64,000 nt of DNA from Siphonodentalium dalli (lineage: Eukaryota > Mollusca > Scaphopoda > Gadilida > Siphonodentaliidae), in NCBI GenBank assembly GCA_032622095.1, contig CP136066.1:106661319-106725318 (forward strand), given 5' to 3'. The notes below the pieces were generated by a model. The model had not been told where the DNA came from. It did no database searches and was given only the letters and a program-made list of their open reading frames with translations. The stretch's first letter is position 1; the number at the start of each line of letters is the position of its first letter. This document shows, in pieces, positions 46,001-48,966 of this stretch. Both the position numbers and the translations under genes were made by a program.

Positions 46001-48966
46001 AGAATGAGATCCCCCAGAGGGTGAATAATTTTGTGACGCTACTTCGCCCAGCAGGCTAGCATCACCAAATTCACCCTGTGGGGACCTCATTCAGCTCAGG
46101 CCTCACTGTTATGGTAGACCTAGGATCAGATTGAAGTTCCCCAGTTGAAGTTGGCAATGTTCACCCATTAGTCAACTCGATTATTCTTTTTATCTTCTGC
46201 AAATTAGGGGATATAGAAACTGAACAGAAGGGAAAAAGTAACTAAAAACAATGCTAATTTTAGAAAATAGATATCGCTAAATTCACCCTCTGGAGACCTC
46301 ATTTTGCATATGACAGGCACACTATTTCAAGGTTTGCCAATGATACTCACACTTTCCAGAGTTATCCTTTGTTTATTTTATCTGTCCATAGCAGATTTGC
46401 TATATTCTCTCATCCAAGTTATTATAAAATGATATTGAGATATATATATAAGTATAAATACAATAGACAGATAGCATATACACAACACACATATAATATA
46501 CATATGGTGGGTTGAAATTTGTCAGTAGATTCTATGTTTTCTTCTGATATAATTTCTTCAGGTCTCAATCGCTACTGGCATATTATCATTCGATGTAAAC
46601 ATGTGAACCCTCTGGAGTACACTAATCGATCCCAATGTGGAACTACATCTAAATTCTGAATTAAGAGTGGTTGAGGTCCAAAGTCAATAATTTGAGACAA
46701 ACTGTTCATAAAATAACAAGTAATTAGAATTCTTACTTACACATTTCTTACATACTCACTTCTAATTACATACTTTTGAACTCTCCTTTTCTTCTTGAAG
46801 ACAATAATTTGTCCGAATAGACTTTGGATGAAGTGTCCTGCTCTTCTAGAGAAATAATCACTCATATTTACTGTGTTTTTATTCCAGAAGAATCTCAGAA
46901 GAATGATAGTGATAAATTGTGATGTTTTTCCACAAAAAGTAAGTATGGCAACAAATTCCTACACAGAACATTCATAACATATTTTTACATCCATTTTGAT
47001 TTTATTTCTATTGGCAAACATACGTATTTAGCTGTGCCCTATTGGTGCTCTTGTTCTTTATGTAGGAGGGGTTTTGGGGAACCTGATTACATTTTAGAGT
47101 GCACGGTATTCTGCCAGTAAAAGCAAAGCTGAGTAAGAGTACCTAATAATTATACAGGTTCAGCCAATTGTACCTTGAATTGCATGTTACTATGTTATAA
47201 GGGTTTCGTCTATTCATTATTTGTTGAGTTATGTAAAATGTTAAAATTTGTTGAGGCCAACTTTGGATCTTTGTAACGTAGTCTTGTAAGTCATGTCTAA
47301 ATGATTTTTTAATAGTATGATCGTGAGGCAGCATTAAGGGAACAATATCCATGTGTAAAAGATTTAGTCCATCATTTTTAGCTCAACTTGACAAAGTCAA
47401 GTTTCATCATTTTCCATTAGCATGGGCTACAGGTCGTACCTTTGGTTGGATCATGAAATTTGGCGTGGCTGTTGACATTAACATGGGGACGAGTCATTTT
47501 GGGGTCTTTCGGCATAAAATCATGGCAACAAGTGGCCATCTTGGATTTCACAATTCAATCCATTAGCATGGGCGGCTGATGGGATATGAGTCATTTTGCC
47601 GTCAGCCATCTTTGTTTTCAGAATTAAACAATTTAAATCCATTCCGTACCATTGGTCTAATGATTATGAAATTTGTCATGGCTGTTGACGTTTTGGGTTC
47701 ATTTAGCACCAACTTTCATATGGATCTTTGGGGTGACCCCGTGATGGGAGCCTTCCTTTTTTTTTCAAAATTCGTTTAAAAAACATGGCCAGCAGCAGCA
47801 TCTTGAATTTCAAACTTGAATCTATCGGCTAGATGGAGCCTCCCATATTTTTGTTAAAAAACATGGCCGCCAGCAGCCATCTTGGAAAGACACTTTCAAA
47901 TGCCAACAACTGATTAATAACGATACCTACCGAATGACAGAAACAAAATCCAGACTTTCATTTTCACAAACATGACAGATGATTTGATGACAGTAATAGT
48001 GTTCATGGTCTGATCATAAGGAGGTTGTTGCTGCAATTCCTCCTATGACATTAACATTCTAGTTTTACATACTTTGTCATTTCATATACTTGCTGAATCC
48101 CAAACTTTATATTTCTCTTCATGTTGACATCTAGTATTACTTTCAACTTTCCGCATTCCTAATTGCTCCATTGACTAACTCGTGAAGTTCCGGAAATGCT
48201 TCCTATCAATTAATATTTATTTTATATAAATATTTTATTATATAATGCGATAATCAATTGGGACATTTTTAGCTCCTATTTTTAGCTCAACTAGATAGTC
48301 AAGTTTTAGTTATTGCCATGGGTTGGTGACCATCATCTGTCTGTGCGTAGGGGTGTCCGTCTGTCAACAAATTTCCATTAGTCAGATTTCACACCCTGCA
48401 GGTCACATCTCTCATCCGATCATAACCAAATTTAATTTGGATCTTCGGGGTGACCTCTAGATGGGAGCCGTCAATATTTTTCTGAAATTTGTTAAAAATA
48501 TGGCAGCCATCTTGGATTTCAAATTTGAATCTGCAACCAACATTTATGAGAGAATTATATAAAAAATTTACAGGCATTTTTAAGTTCAACTCTAGATGGG
48601 AGCTAGCTATCACATTACAATCAAATTTTTCGGCCTTCTTGGATTTTACTCTTTACATGACAAAATCCTTTGGCATGTCCTGCAGCCAACATTTTTCATC
48701 CAATTGATCTCAAATTTCATATTGCTCTTCAGGTTGAGCTCTGGTATTACCTAAACATTTCAACTCTCTGCATTCCTTATCACTCCATTGACTAATGTAT
48801 GACATTATCCCCTTTCCAAGCTGAGCTACAGTGTCATTGACACTTTCATTTTAGCTCACGCATCATTTCCGTTTCATAATGATATTTTCTGATTTCAGCC
48901 CCCAACCTTTCGACAAAATCATGGAGTGAAGAAGAAGATAAATGGATGAGTGAATGCTATTCATAA
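5901..48966 (+). CDS. CCDC9: CCDC9/CCDC9B orthologue, whole multi-exon gene
   Basis: RNA-associated nuclear/cytoplasmic protein; the vertebrate family is described as a probable exon junction complex component. Seen here: eight coding exons whose phases (0,0,0,0,2,1,1) join into one open frame of about 940 codons plus a candidate start exon. Family signatures, compared with remembered vertebrate CCDC9: EVEADKR after the coiled coil, YNFLSDRRR, SMTGKERRQYSEWRSERD, VDQERIDRQK, GEWRRAWDADKFE, and the acidic DDSWEDATED. The protein is longer than vertebrate CCDC9 because of a low-complexity acidic C-terminal half. Introns are large and packed with transposons, including a full LTR element in the first one. 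The N-terminal coiled-coil exon (vertebrate KNEALIRRYQ region) was not found between 6019 and 17495; the 100-N gap is one possible hiding place. Exon boundaries are inferred from GT/AG sites and frame only. Identity of the central exons is secure; the two ends are less so. Confidence 0.88.
6243..6436. mobile_element. piggyBac-like MITE (CAGTGCCAAATCC family), empty copy
   Basis: TTAA both sides (6239-6242, 6437-6440); the element is one long hairpin (GATCATTTTTCAAATTTATT and its complement) around GATAGAGCTC. It is the uninterrupted reference for the copy at 30183-30935, which carries a nested insertion. Confidence 0.75.
6441..7195. other. Intronic sequence, short inverted repeat only
   Basis: No recognisable exon. 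GCAATTCTATA (7006-7016) and its complement near 7108 form a loose inverted repeat within an open frame of 119 codons that lacks any known motif; not called as a gene. Confidence 0.4.
7196..7599. mobile_element. CCCCC-hairpin / CCGTCCGTC element, cut by gap
   Basis: Hairpin GTTGTCCCCCGAAAA..TTTTCGGGGGGAC (7201-7232) followed by GTCCGTCCGTTCGTCCGTC and a non-coding body. The same design is seen at 30249-30800 and 32363-33720. The right part is lost in the gap. Confidence 0.5.
7600..7699. other. Assembly gap (100 N)
   Basis: Exactly 100 N, the usual placeholder for a gap of unknown size. It cuts off the left LTR of the gypsy element: the right LTR continues for about 550 bp beyond the point where the left copy meets the gap. 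The host flank, the target duplication and possibly a CCDC9 exon may be in the missing sequence. Confidence 0.98.
7700..8305 (-). mobile_element. Ty3/gypsy 3' LTR, truncated by gap
   Basis: Near-identical to 16216-16818; on the minus strand it starts TGTAACAAAG directly after the polypurine tract and runs left into the assembly gap. Differences from the other LTR are few and mostly single-base indels in homopolymers, implying a recent insertion. Reading on the minus strand it holds ETS-type sites, a CRE, an array of AGGGAACGC motifs and a TATA box in that order, so this is U3 and the promoter. Confidence 0.9.
7894..8107 (-). promoter_or_regulatory. LTR U3 promoter/enhancer cluster
   Basis: On the minus strand: palindromic CRE GTGACGTCAC (8098-8107), inverted ETS-like sites (CCGGAAG at 8076-8082 and 8089-8095), six to seven copies of AGGGAACGC or close variants between 7866 and 8040 at 16-50 bp intervals, a CACGTG E-box (7952-7957) and a TATA box GTATAAAAAGG (7894-7904). 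Five or more of the repeated motifs lie immediately upstream of the TATA box, the arrangement of a compact enhancer. Transcription would start near 7870. The same layout exists in the right LTR. Which factor reads AGGGAACGC is unknown to me. Confidence 0.65.
8306..8325 (-). other. Polypurine tract
   Basis: On the minus strand a run ending AAAGGGGGGATGG abuts the TGTAAC start of the 3' LTR. This is the plus-strand DNA primer site for reverse transcription, and it fixes the inner LTR boundary. Confidence 0.85.
8410..9799 (-). CDS. Retrotransposon ORF3: C2H2 zinc finger + two PLDLS motifs
   Basis: Extra coding region between integrase and the polypurine tract, in three frames joined by apparent indels (about 9799-9620, 9682-8741, 8865-8410). 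N-terminus: a finger FQCWDCNRKF...HHRDAH (CX2C at 9751-9762, His at 9697-9714) followed by a second CPFC (9670-9681). Then an Arg/Asp-rich basic segment (TRERDNNRNDRDR), a central acidic-hydrophobic region (FLAEIPK, AADFLEALEAINVNFPDE), the motif QPLDLSTRAR (8954-8968), a TQT-containing stretch, and a C-terminal tail KPLDLSMKRKREE (8413-8448). PxDLS is the binding motif of CtBP corepressors, and KRKR reads as a nuclear signal. There is no signal peptide or membrane segment, so it is not an envelope. A pyrimidine tract plus CAG precedes the first codons at 9800, compatible with a spliced subgenomic mRNA. Role unknown; a nuclear DNA-binding regulator is my inference. Confidence 0.7.
9892..11140 (-). 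pseudogene. pol: Gypsy integrase (pol C-terminus), frameshifted
   Basis: Order on the minus strand: zinc-binding region with His near 11000-11080 and KCPECQKRK (about 10862-10890); catalytic core with AIDITGPLP (first Asp), HTDQGRQFE (second Asp) and HPRSDGLVERQNR (catalytic Glu); C-terminal GPY module FDGPYTIIE...VVHADRLKEFK ending at 9892. D,D-35-E residues are all present but spread over at least five frame segments (11043-10579, 10667-10458, 10249-10046, 10089-9892). There is no chromodomain, which separates it from chromoviruses. It would catalyse insertion of the cDNA. Confidence 0.88.
11390..11987 (-). pseudogene. pol: Gypsy RNase H and tether region
   Basis: Long intact segment 11987-11505: thumb/connection GLCSYYRRHIRNFAKIAKPL, then RNase H with DTDAS (first catalytic Asp), RKELLAIV (Glu) and VVRSDHGAL (Asp). 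It continues in another frame to the family-typical HANADGLSR near 11455. It degrades the RNA strand of the hybrid during reverse transcription. Residues are intact; only frame continuity is broken. Confidence 0.9.
11920..12903 (-). pseudogene. pol: Gypsy reverse transcriptase, frameshifted
   Basis: Starts with the linker DLGRTHLVEHTIDTGDARPI, then TAFVT, YQFRVMPMGLCNSGATFERLM (fingers/palm) and the active site FVDDVLVF (about 12218-12241), followed in another frame by KCHIFKEKCSFLGHMVSEQG. The FVDD variant replaces the common YLDD/YVDD. At least three frame changes occur in under 1 kb, several at short homopolymers. Confidence 0.9.
12987..13256 (-). pseudogene. pol: Pol linker between protease and RT
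   Basis: Minus-strand segment with GLMLATSIFDPSRPDVPIRL and KTLYKNSHVAECE, a conserved spacer in many animal Ty3/gypsy pol proteins between retropepsin and reverse transcriptase. No catalytic motif. Included because it shows that pol is colinear apart from frame changes. Confidence 0.75.
13318..13796 (-). pseudogene. pol: Gypsy retropepsin (protease)
   Basis: Two overlapping frame segments: 13796-13482 with CLIDTGATVSVM (catalytic DTGA in a QAVKCLIDTGA context) and 13509-13318 with TPAILGYNFL, the family's ILGxDFL flap/core strand. The break sits at a run of seven G/C near 13515. It would process the Gag-Pol polyprotein as a dimer. Confidence 0.85.
13905..15585 (-). CDS. gag: Gypsy Gag (capsid, nucleocapsid)
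   Basis: ATG at 15585, 60 nt inside the PBS. N-terminal 200+ residues are basic then Asn/Tyr/Arg-rich and disordered. The capsid domain follows: WSDYMAHFNMVDRINGWS, LSIHLRGSARGVLADI, YDELLAVLTSRFEPKNQ, then (after a frame break near 14360) ELAQEIKRLVRMAYPTAP and FRDSLHDQEME, which is the Retrotrans_gag pattern. Near 13912-13959 a nucleocapsid zinc knuckle is visible as C-x2-C-x4-H with the last Cys only in the adjacent frame. First segment 15585-14365 is open for 406 codons. Confidence 0.88.
15645..15657 (-). other. Primer-binding site, tRNA-Leu
   Basis: The + strand reads ACCGCTGCCACCA, identical to the 3' end (with CCA) of metazoan tRNA-Leu of the AAG/UAG group as I remember it. On the minus strand it is TGGTGGCAGCGGT, a few bases inside the 5' LTR end, exactly where a PBS belongs. 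Confidence 0.8.
15663..16818 (-). mobile_element. Ty3/gypsy 5' LTR, complete (1156 bp)
   Basis: Bounded by TGTAAC (15663) and GTTACA (16818), a 6-bp terminal inverted repeat of the TG..CA type. The right 603 bp repeats 7700-8305; the left 553 bp (R/U5 side) has no partner in the window because the other LTR meets the gap. It contains the TATA box at about 16412-16421 and the same CRE/ETS/AGGGAACGC cluster (16385-16620). Confidence 0.88.
17260..17472. mobile_element. Tc1/mariner-like foldback MITE, copy 2
   Basis: CAGTAATGCC..GGGCATTACTG with flanking TA (17258-17259, 17473-17474); near-perfect palindrome with loop around CTCGGGGAGAG. Ends 23 bp before a CCDC9 exon. Confidence 0.78.
17496..17588 (+). 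CDS. CCDC9: CCDC9 exon: EVEADKR segment
   Basis: 93 nt, 31 codons, phase 0 at both ends; acceptor gatag|gaa, donor aag|gtgaga. Translates to EVEADKRVAAEHAVHTKTP then a short polar tail. In vertebrate CCDC9 the N-terminal coiled coil ends in RRYQ and is followed by EIEEDRKKAE, so this exon continues the family alignment right after the coiled coil and implies that an upstream phase-0 exon is missing from my reading. It lies 23 bp downstream of a foldback Tc1/mariner-like MITE that ends at 17472, so the branch-point/pyrimidine region of this intron is partly transposon-derived. Confidence 0.75.
18131..20535. repeat. Minisatellite (pearl/HINE-like) element, large array
   Basis: 5' end AGCTCAACTTTACTTTGTAAA, 3' end GAGCTACAGTGTCATTGACACTTTC (hairpin AGTGTCATTGACACT). 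Between them about 13 monomers marked by ACAGGTCGTACC at 18224, 18339, 18503, 18667, 18822, 18985, 19149, 19304, 19467, 19631, 19795, ~19949, 20114 and 20278. Spacings of 164, 155 and 163 bp repeat as a trio, so there is a 482-bp higher-order unit. No TIR and no coding; open frames on the minus strand simply repeat with the monomer. Confidence 0.7.
20998..21183 (+). CDS. CCDC9: CCDC9 exon: charged linker
   Basis: 186 nt, 62 codons, phase 0 to 0; acceptor gttacag|ttt, donor cag|gtatat. The product begins FPYTDERKHHQGDDRK and ends FSQKELKAQ. It is a hydrophilic Arg/Asp/His-rich linker without secondary-structure signature, as in the equivalent disordered stretch of vertebrate CCDC9. Both phases agree with the neighbouring exons, and the segment RRSKSAGRGKQ adds an RG-type basic patch. 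Assignment rests on frame continuity and composition rather than on strong residue conservation. Confidence 0.75.
21420..24682. mobile_element. 3.26-kb TIR element with subterminal ACGCGGTCG repeats
   Basis: TIRs of about 25 bp: ACATATTCTCAAAATAAGTG..CCCT at 21420-21444 and the complement at 24658-24682. Subterminal regions carry many copies of AACGCGGTCG, AACGCAGTCGAT and AATGCGGTC-type motifs in both orientations, like transposase-binding repeats. I see no transposase; longest frames are about 80 codons. It contains a nested palindrome at 21900-22070 and unannotated AT-rich filler. Confidence 0.7.
21900..22070. mobile_element. Nested palindromic MITE
   Basis: TATAAGGATTAACTGTCATG on the left and its reverse complement on the right, with about 75-bp arms (GTGGACTATTTTTATGGAG, AAGTGGACATAACTTGT) around AACCCTTCGGGTT. 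Lies within the 21.4-24.7 kb element. Confidence 0.75.
24768..24975. mobile_element. piggyBac-like MITE, left-truncated
   Basis: Right end TTTAGTATAGAAAGGG followed by TTAA (24976-24979), body shared with 4668-4898 (GTATACATTGGAATGGTC, AAAAGCAG, TGTTCAGATA). The left CCCTTT end is missing. Confidence 0.55.
25011..25264. mobile_element. Double-palindrome TIR element, copy 1
   Basis: TIRs CAAGCCTTGAAATA / TATTTCAAGGCTTG and inner TGTCTGTCATTTGCA. Two internal hairpins built from GGTCCCCAGAGGGTGAATTT and its complement around the phrase GATGCTA. A diverged relative is at 45957-46337. It sits 54 bp before a CCDC9 exon acceptor. Confidence 0.7.
25318..25791 (+). CDS. CCDC9: CCDC9 exon: tandem ENKRDSWH repeats
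   Basis: 474 nt, 158 codons, phase 0 to 0; acceptor ctttacag|gat, donor gat|gtgagt. After a short hydrophobic run (INIVVVNEDAL) the protein becomes an Arg/Asp/Asn/His-rich low-complexity domain: QDSK repeated, ENKRDSWH/N repeated four times in 8-residue steps, then HRRDDFHD repeats. It ends HFHPYERKQEDVD. The 24-bp nucleotide repeat (about 25435-25540) suggests replication-slippage expansion. Arg- and aromatic-rich tracts like this are typical of RNA-granule proteins; that functional reading is inference. An inverted-repeat element ends about 54 bp upstream of the acceptor. Confidence 0.78.
26134..26286. mobile_element. Small inverted-repeat element
   Basis: CTAGTGTTTTTGAGTG at 26134 and its exact complement ending at 26286, with further pairing of ATACCGAAAA and TTTTCGGTAT. 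153 bp, non-coding; no clear target duplication. Confidence 0.55.
26939..27709. mobile_element. hAT-like MITE with perfect 8-bp target duplication
   Basis: TIRs CAGTGTTCGCGCTGG / CCGACAGTGCGAACACTG and identical 8-bp flanks CCGATTAA (26931-26938 and 27710-27717). CAG-type ends plus 8-bp duplication define hAT superfamily elements. Subterminal GGCCAAAA/TTGGCCAA motifs repeat at both ends. 771 bp, no transposase. Confidence 0.85.
27814..27905 (+). repeat. 46-bp tandem duplication across a 3' splice site
   Basis: The unit CATCGTTTACTTACAG|GGACC... is repeated with offset 46 (acceptors at 27827 and 27873). Both copies have pyrimidine tract, AG and the first exon codons GPPPDPSYNF. Use of the upstream acceptor adds 46 nt and leads to a TGA within about 20 codons. 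Confidence 0.85.
27874..28035 (+). CDS. CCDC9: CCDC9 exon: YNFLSDRRR core
   Basis: 162 nt, 54 codons, phase 0 to 0; acceptor ctttcag|gga, donor aag|gttcgt. Product starts GPPPDPSYNFLSDRRREG and contains NFGGTNFEAVKDKM; vertebrate CCDC9 has the equivalent NFLDDPRRRSG and NWGGPDFERV, so this is one of the best family anchors. The 3' splice site and first codons lie in a 46-bp tandem duplication (see finding), giving a decoy acceptor 46 nt upstream that would shift the frame to an early stop. I chose the downstream copy because only it keeps the frame open. Confidence 0.9.
28820..30104. mobile_element. TIR element with TA flanks (CCGTACTGACCCG)
   Basis: CCGTACTGACCCGCG on the left, CCGGGTCAGTACGG on the right, TA on both sides (28818-28819, 30105-30106). 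Subterminal repeats GTGGGCTTAAACTCG / GTGGGCTTAAACACG occur at both ends. 1285 bp, no transposase seen; superfamily uncertain (TA duplication fits Tc1/mariner-type). Confidence 0.65.
30183..30935. mobile_element. piggyBac-like MITE interrupted by a nested element
   Basis: TTAA on both sides (30179-30182, 30936-30939) and ends CCCTTTCAGTGCCAAG / CTTGGCACTGAAAGGG, as in 6243-6436. The left arm is interrupted after CAAATTTATT by about 550 bp. Confidence 0.78.
30249..30800. mobile_element. Nested CCCCC-hairpin / CCGTCCGTC element
   Basis: Begins ATGCCCCCGATCTCCGATGG with hairpin partner GATTTGGGGGTATA, then CCGTCCGTCCGTACG, two diverged ~190-bp direct repeats (CGAACGTTTCAACTCATAAC..., 30309 and 30481), and a 3' part ending GCGGTGCACTTG. 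Inserted in the left arm of the MITE at 30183-30935, so it is the younger of the two. Confidence 0.65.
31075..31259 (+). CDS. CCDC9: CCDC9 exon: SMTGKERRQY signature domain
   Basis: 185 nt, phase 0 in, phase 2 out; acceptor ttactag|gat, donor aag|gtataa. Encodes MAVSMTGKERRQYSEWRSE followed by RDRVDQERIDRQKSNSGEW and RRAWDADKFE. This is the most conserved block of the CCDC9 family (vertebrate: LSMTGRERSEY, KIDQERL, QWRREWDAEK), predicted as a charged helix ending in the W-RR-WD motif. It settles the identity of the gene. Confidence 0.94.
32286..32335 (+). CDS. CCDC9: CCDC9 short exon
   Basis: 50 nt microexon-like segment, phase 2 in and phase 1 out; acceptor ctttttag|ttt, donor cctg|gtaagt (near-perfect consensus). 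Product SFDEPSNSARTEPAKRP continues a proline/charge-rich linker after the WDADKFE core. It is followed 25 bp later by a minisatellite element, so the 5' end of the 11.7-kb following intron is repeat DNA almost at once. Confidence 0.8.
32363..33720. repeat. 174-bp tandem array in a CCCCC-hairpin element
   Basis: Starts TATACCCCCTTT..AAAGGGGGGTATA, then CCGTCCGT repeats, then seven monomers starting GTCTGTTCATGTC at 32454, 32628, 32802, 32976, 33150, 33324 and ~33498: an exact 174-bp period. 174 is a multiple of three, which is why long repetitive open frames (up to 164 codons) appear; I do not consider them genes. It ends GGCGGTATGCCACGAGGGGGTATGC. Confidence 0.75.
33738..34440. repeat. About 55-bp tandem repeat (GAAATGCTAGTGA)
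   Basis: Diverged direct repeats of the type GAAATGCTAGTGATTTAAT with alternating ATTAATGCTAGTGACTC and ACCATGAAATTCATG. Spacing about 55 bp where regular (33842, 33897, 33952), looser to the right. Adjoins the 174-bp array but is unrelated in sequence. Confidence 0.65.
34441..36029. other. Intronic sequence, nothing recognised
   Basis: AT-rich; two open frames near 100 codons (34743-35042, 35030-35356) without motifs, repeats or splice context. No RNA gene seen. Confidence 0.4.
36030..36281. mobile_element. piggyBac-like MITE remnant with two cassettes
   Basis: GCTGCGCTGGTGCAGCATTAAAGATCCTGTG at left, CTACAGTCTTGAAAGGG at right, two palindromic cassettes (36074-36142, 36171-36238). TTAA ends are eroded. 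Same family as 39569 and 59324. Confidence 0.55.
36740..37080. repeat. Two-copy ~175-bp direct repeat (pearl-like remnant)
   Basis: TATCTCAGCCATGGGTTATCG..GAATGAAAT..GCATTCAAAAG occurs twice (about 36785 and 36953), preceded by TTTGTCCGTCC. Fragments of the same family are at 45690-45970 and 58480-58640. Confidence 0.5.
37081..38620. other. Intronic sequence with diverged repeats
   Basis: Holds a C tract at about 37651-37671 within a repeat related to 3080-3400. 38320-38360 (CATATGGCCTAGCGGCTAAAATGACGTTAAAC) resembles a common SINE tail style but is too short to call. No exon found. Confidence 0.35.
38621..39121. mobile_element. TIR element (CCAGACTATTGAACT)
   Basis: 15-bp inverted ends CCAGACTATTGAACT (38621) and AGTTCAATAGTCTGG (ending 39121), about 500 bp, non-coding. 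No convincing target duplication. Confidence 0.55.
39145..39358. mobile_element. Tc1/mariner-like foldback MITE, copy 3
   Basis: CAGTAATGCCCTAAAT..ATTACTG with TA flanks (39143-39144, 39359-39360), full-length palindrome. Confidence 0.8.
39569..39816. mobile_element. piggyBac-like MITE (CCCTTTCATGACAG family)
   Basis: TTAA on both sides (39565-39568, 39817-39820), ends CCCTTTCATGACAGC / CCAGTCATGAAAGGG, two palindromic cassettes (39609-39673, 39704-39772). Confidence 0.75.
39999..40029. repeat. Poly-G tract
   Basis: About 28 consecutive G after 'tgacgac'. Likely length-unstable and error-prone; G-quadruplex potential. Confidence 0.8.
40141..40874. mobile_element. TIR element with TTTGCGCTTAAGCGCAAA palindromes
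   Basis: Inverted ends GAGGCCCTTTTCACATTTAT / ATAAATGTGAAAAGGGCCTC. Inside the left end one, and inside the right end a cluster of, 16-18-bp palindromes TTTGCGCTTAAGCGCAAA or variants. The body has two ~215-bp direct repeats (CATATC/TATTATCAGCATC...; 40320 and 40530). Non-coding, 734 bp. Confidence 0.65.
40875..42107. other. Intronic sequence, nothing recognised
   Basis: AT-rich intron; no exon, TIR pair or RNA gene detected. An 87-codon frame at 41561 lacks motifs. Confidence 0.4.
42108..42249. mobile_element. Tc1/mariner-like MITE, copy 4 (internally deleted)
   Basis: CAGTAATGCCCTAAGTAATCGAC..GTGGTTAAGGAGTCAATTAC..ATTACTG; the left arm is complete while most of the right arm is missing, so the palindrome is reduced. 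Right TA at 42250. Confidence 0.7.
42252..44015. other. Intronic sequence with one long inverted repeat
   Basis: CATGTTAACGTTATTGC at about 43464 pairs with GCAATAACGTTAACATG ending near 43573; a GTTTTAC/GTAAAAC pair lies inside. Remainder without recognisable features up to the acceptor of the large exon. Confidence 0.4.
44016..45623 (+). CDS. CCDC9: CCDC9 large exon: RG tract, PAM2, DAQEGIN repeats
   Basis: 1608 nt, phase 1 in and out; acceptor ttgacag|cc, donor gatg|gtgagt. Order of parts in the roughly 535 residues: RG-rich tract PSGRGRGRGRGRGG (about 18-32), EVSYSEDYD, two acidic Trp motifs DDSWHSE and DDSWEDATED (vertebrate family: EEWEDISED), a canonical PAM2 motif SLNPDAPEFTP (44546-44578), SP/TP-rich stretch with several proline-directed sites, Glu/Asp-rich tail, then ten 7-residue repeats of the DAQEGIN type (about 45196-45408) and a short tail ending HSKTD. 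PAM2 peptides bind the MLLE domain of poly(A)-binding protein, so this suggests direct recruitment to poly(A)-mRNP; this is family knowledge applied to a visible motif. The frame runs on past 45623 into the intron, but the donor is strong. Confidence 0.88.
45196..45408 (+). repeat. Ten 21-bp coding repeats (DAQEGIN)
   Basis: Ten consecutive 7-codon units: NAEDGIG, NAEDGID, NAHEGID, then DAQEGIN/DVQEGIN alternating. At DNA level each unit contains ATGCCCAAGAGGGCAT, itself an imperfect palindrome, so the array can fold into serial hairpins. The near-identity of the last seven units points to recent expansion. Confidence 0.9.
45640..46340. mobile_element. Repeat remnants: pearl-like piece and double-palindrome element copy 2
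   Basis: 45690-45970 has TATCTCAGCCAT..AATGAAATTTGGATGAGG twice (family of 36740). 45980-46337 holds TGTGTCTGTCATTTGTAG..AGAGGGTGAA..CACCCTGTGGGGACC and, after an unrelated insert, CACCCTCTGGAGACCTC..GACAGGCACACTATTTC, i.e. a diverged relative of 25011-25264. Confidence 0.5.
46888..46938 (+). CDS. CCDC9: CCDC9 alternative stop exon
   Basis: Acceptor tattccag|aag and donor aaaaa|gtaagt bound a 51-nt exon. Entered in phase 1 it encodes EESQKNDSDKL and a TGA at 46920-46922, 16 nt before the donor. Inclusion would replace the C-terminus given by exon 48899-48966, and because the stop lies under 50 nt from the junction the transcript should escape nonsense-mediated decay. It could also simply be the constitutive terminal coding exon with the last exon as 3' UTR; the sequence alone cannot decide. 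Confidence 0.5.
47380..48850. mobile_element. Minisatellite (pearl/HINE-like) elements, copies 3 and 4
   Basis: Copy 3 begins AGCTCAACTTGACAAAGTCAA at 47380 and fades near 48180; copy 4 begins AGCTCAACTAGATAGTCAA at 48284 and ends GAGCTACAGTGTCATTGACACTTTC at 48850. Both hold degenerate 'gccatcttgga' monomers. The second ends 48 bp before the CCDC9 terminal exon. Confidence 0.55.
48899..48966 (+). CDS. CCDC9: CCDC9 terminal exon (WSEEEDKW tail)
   Basis: Acceptor ctgatttcag|cc; entered in phase 1 it stays open for 22 codons: APNLSTKSWSEEEDKWMSECYS then TAA at 48964-48966. The double-Trp acidic motif W-SEEED-KW resembles a short linear motif rather than random intron sequence, and the phase fits the large exon directly. 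The exon begins 48 bp after the end of a minisatellite-type repeat element. A possible polyadenylation signal follows at 49243. Confidence 0.6.
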
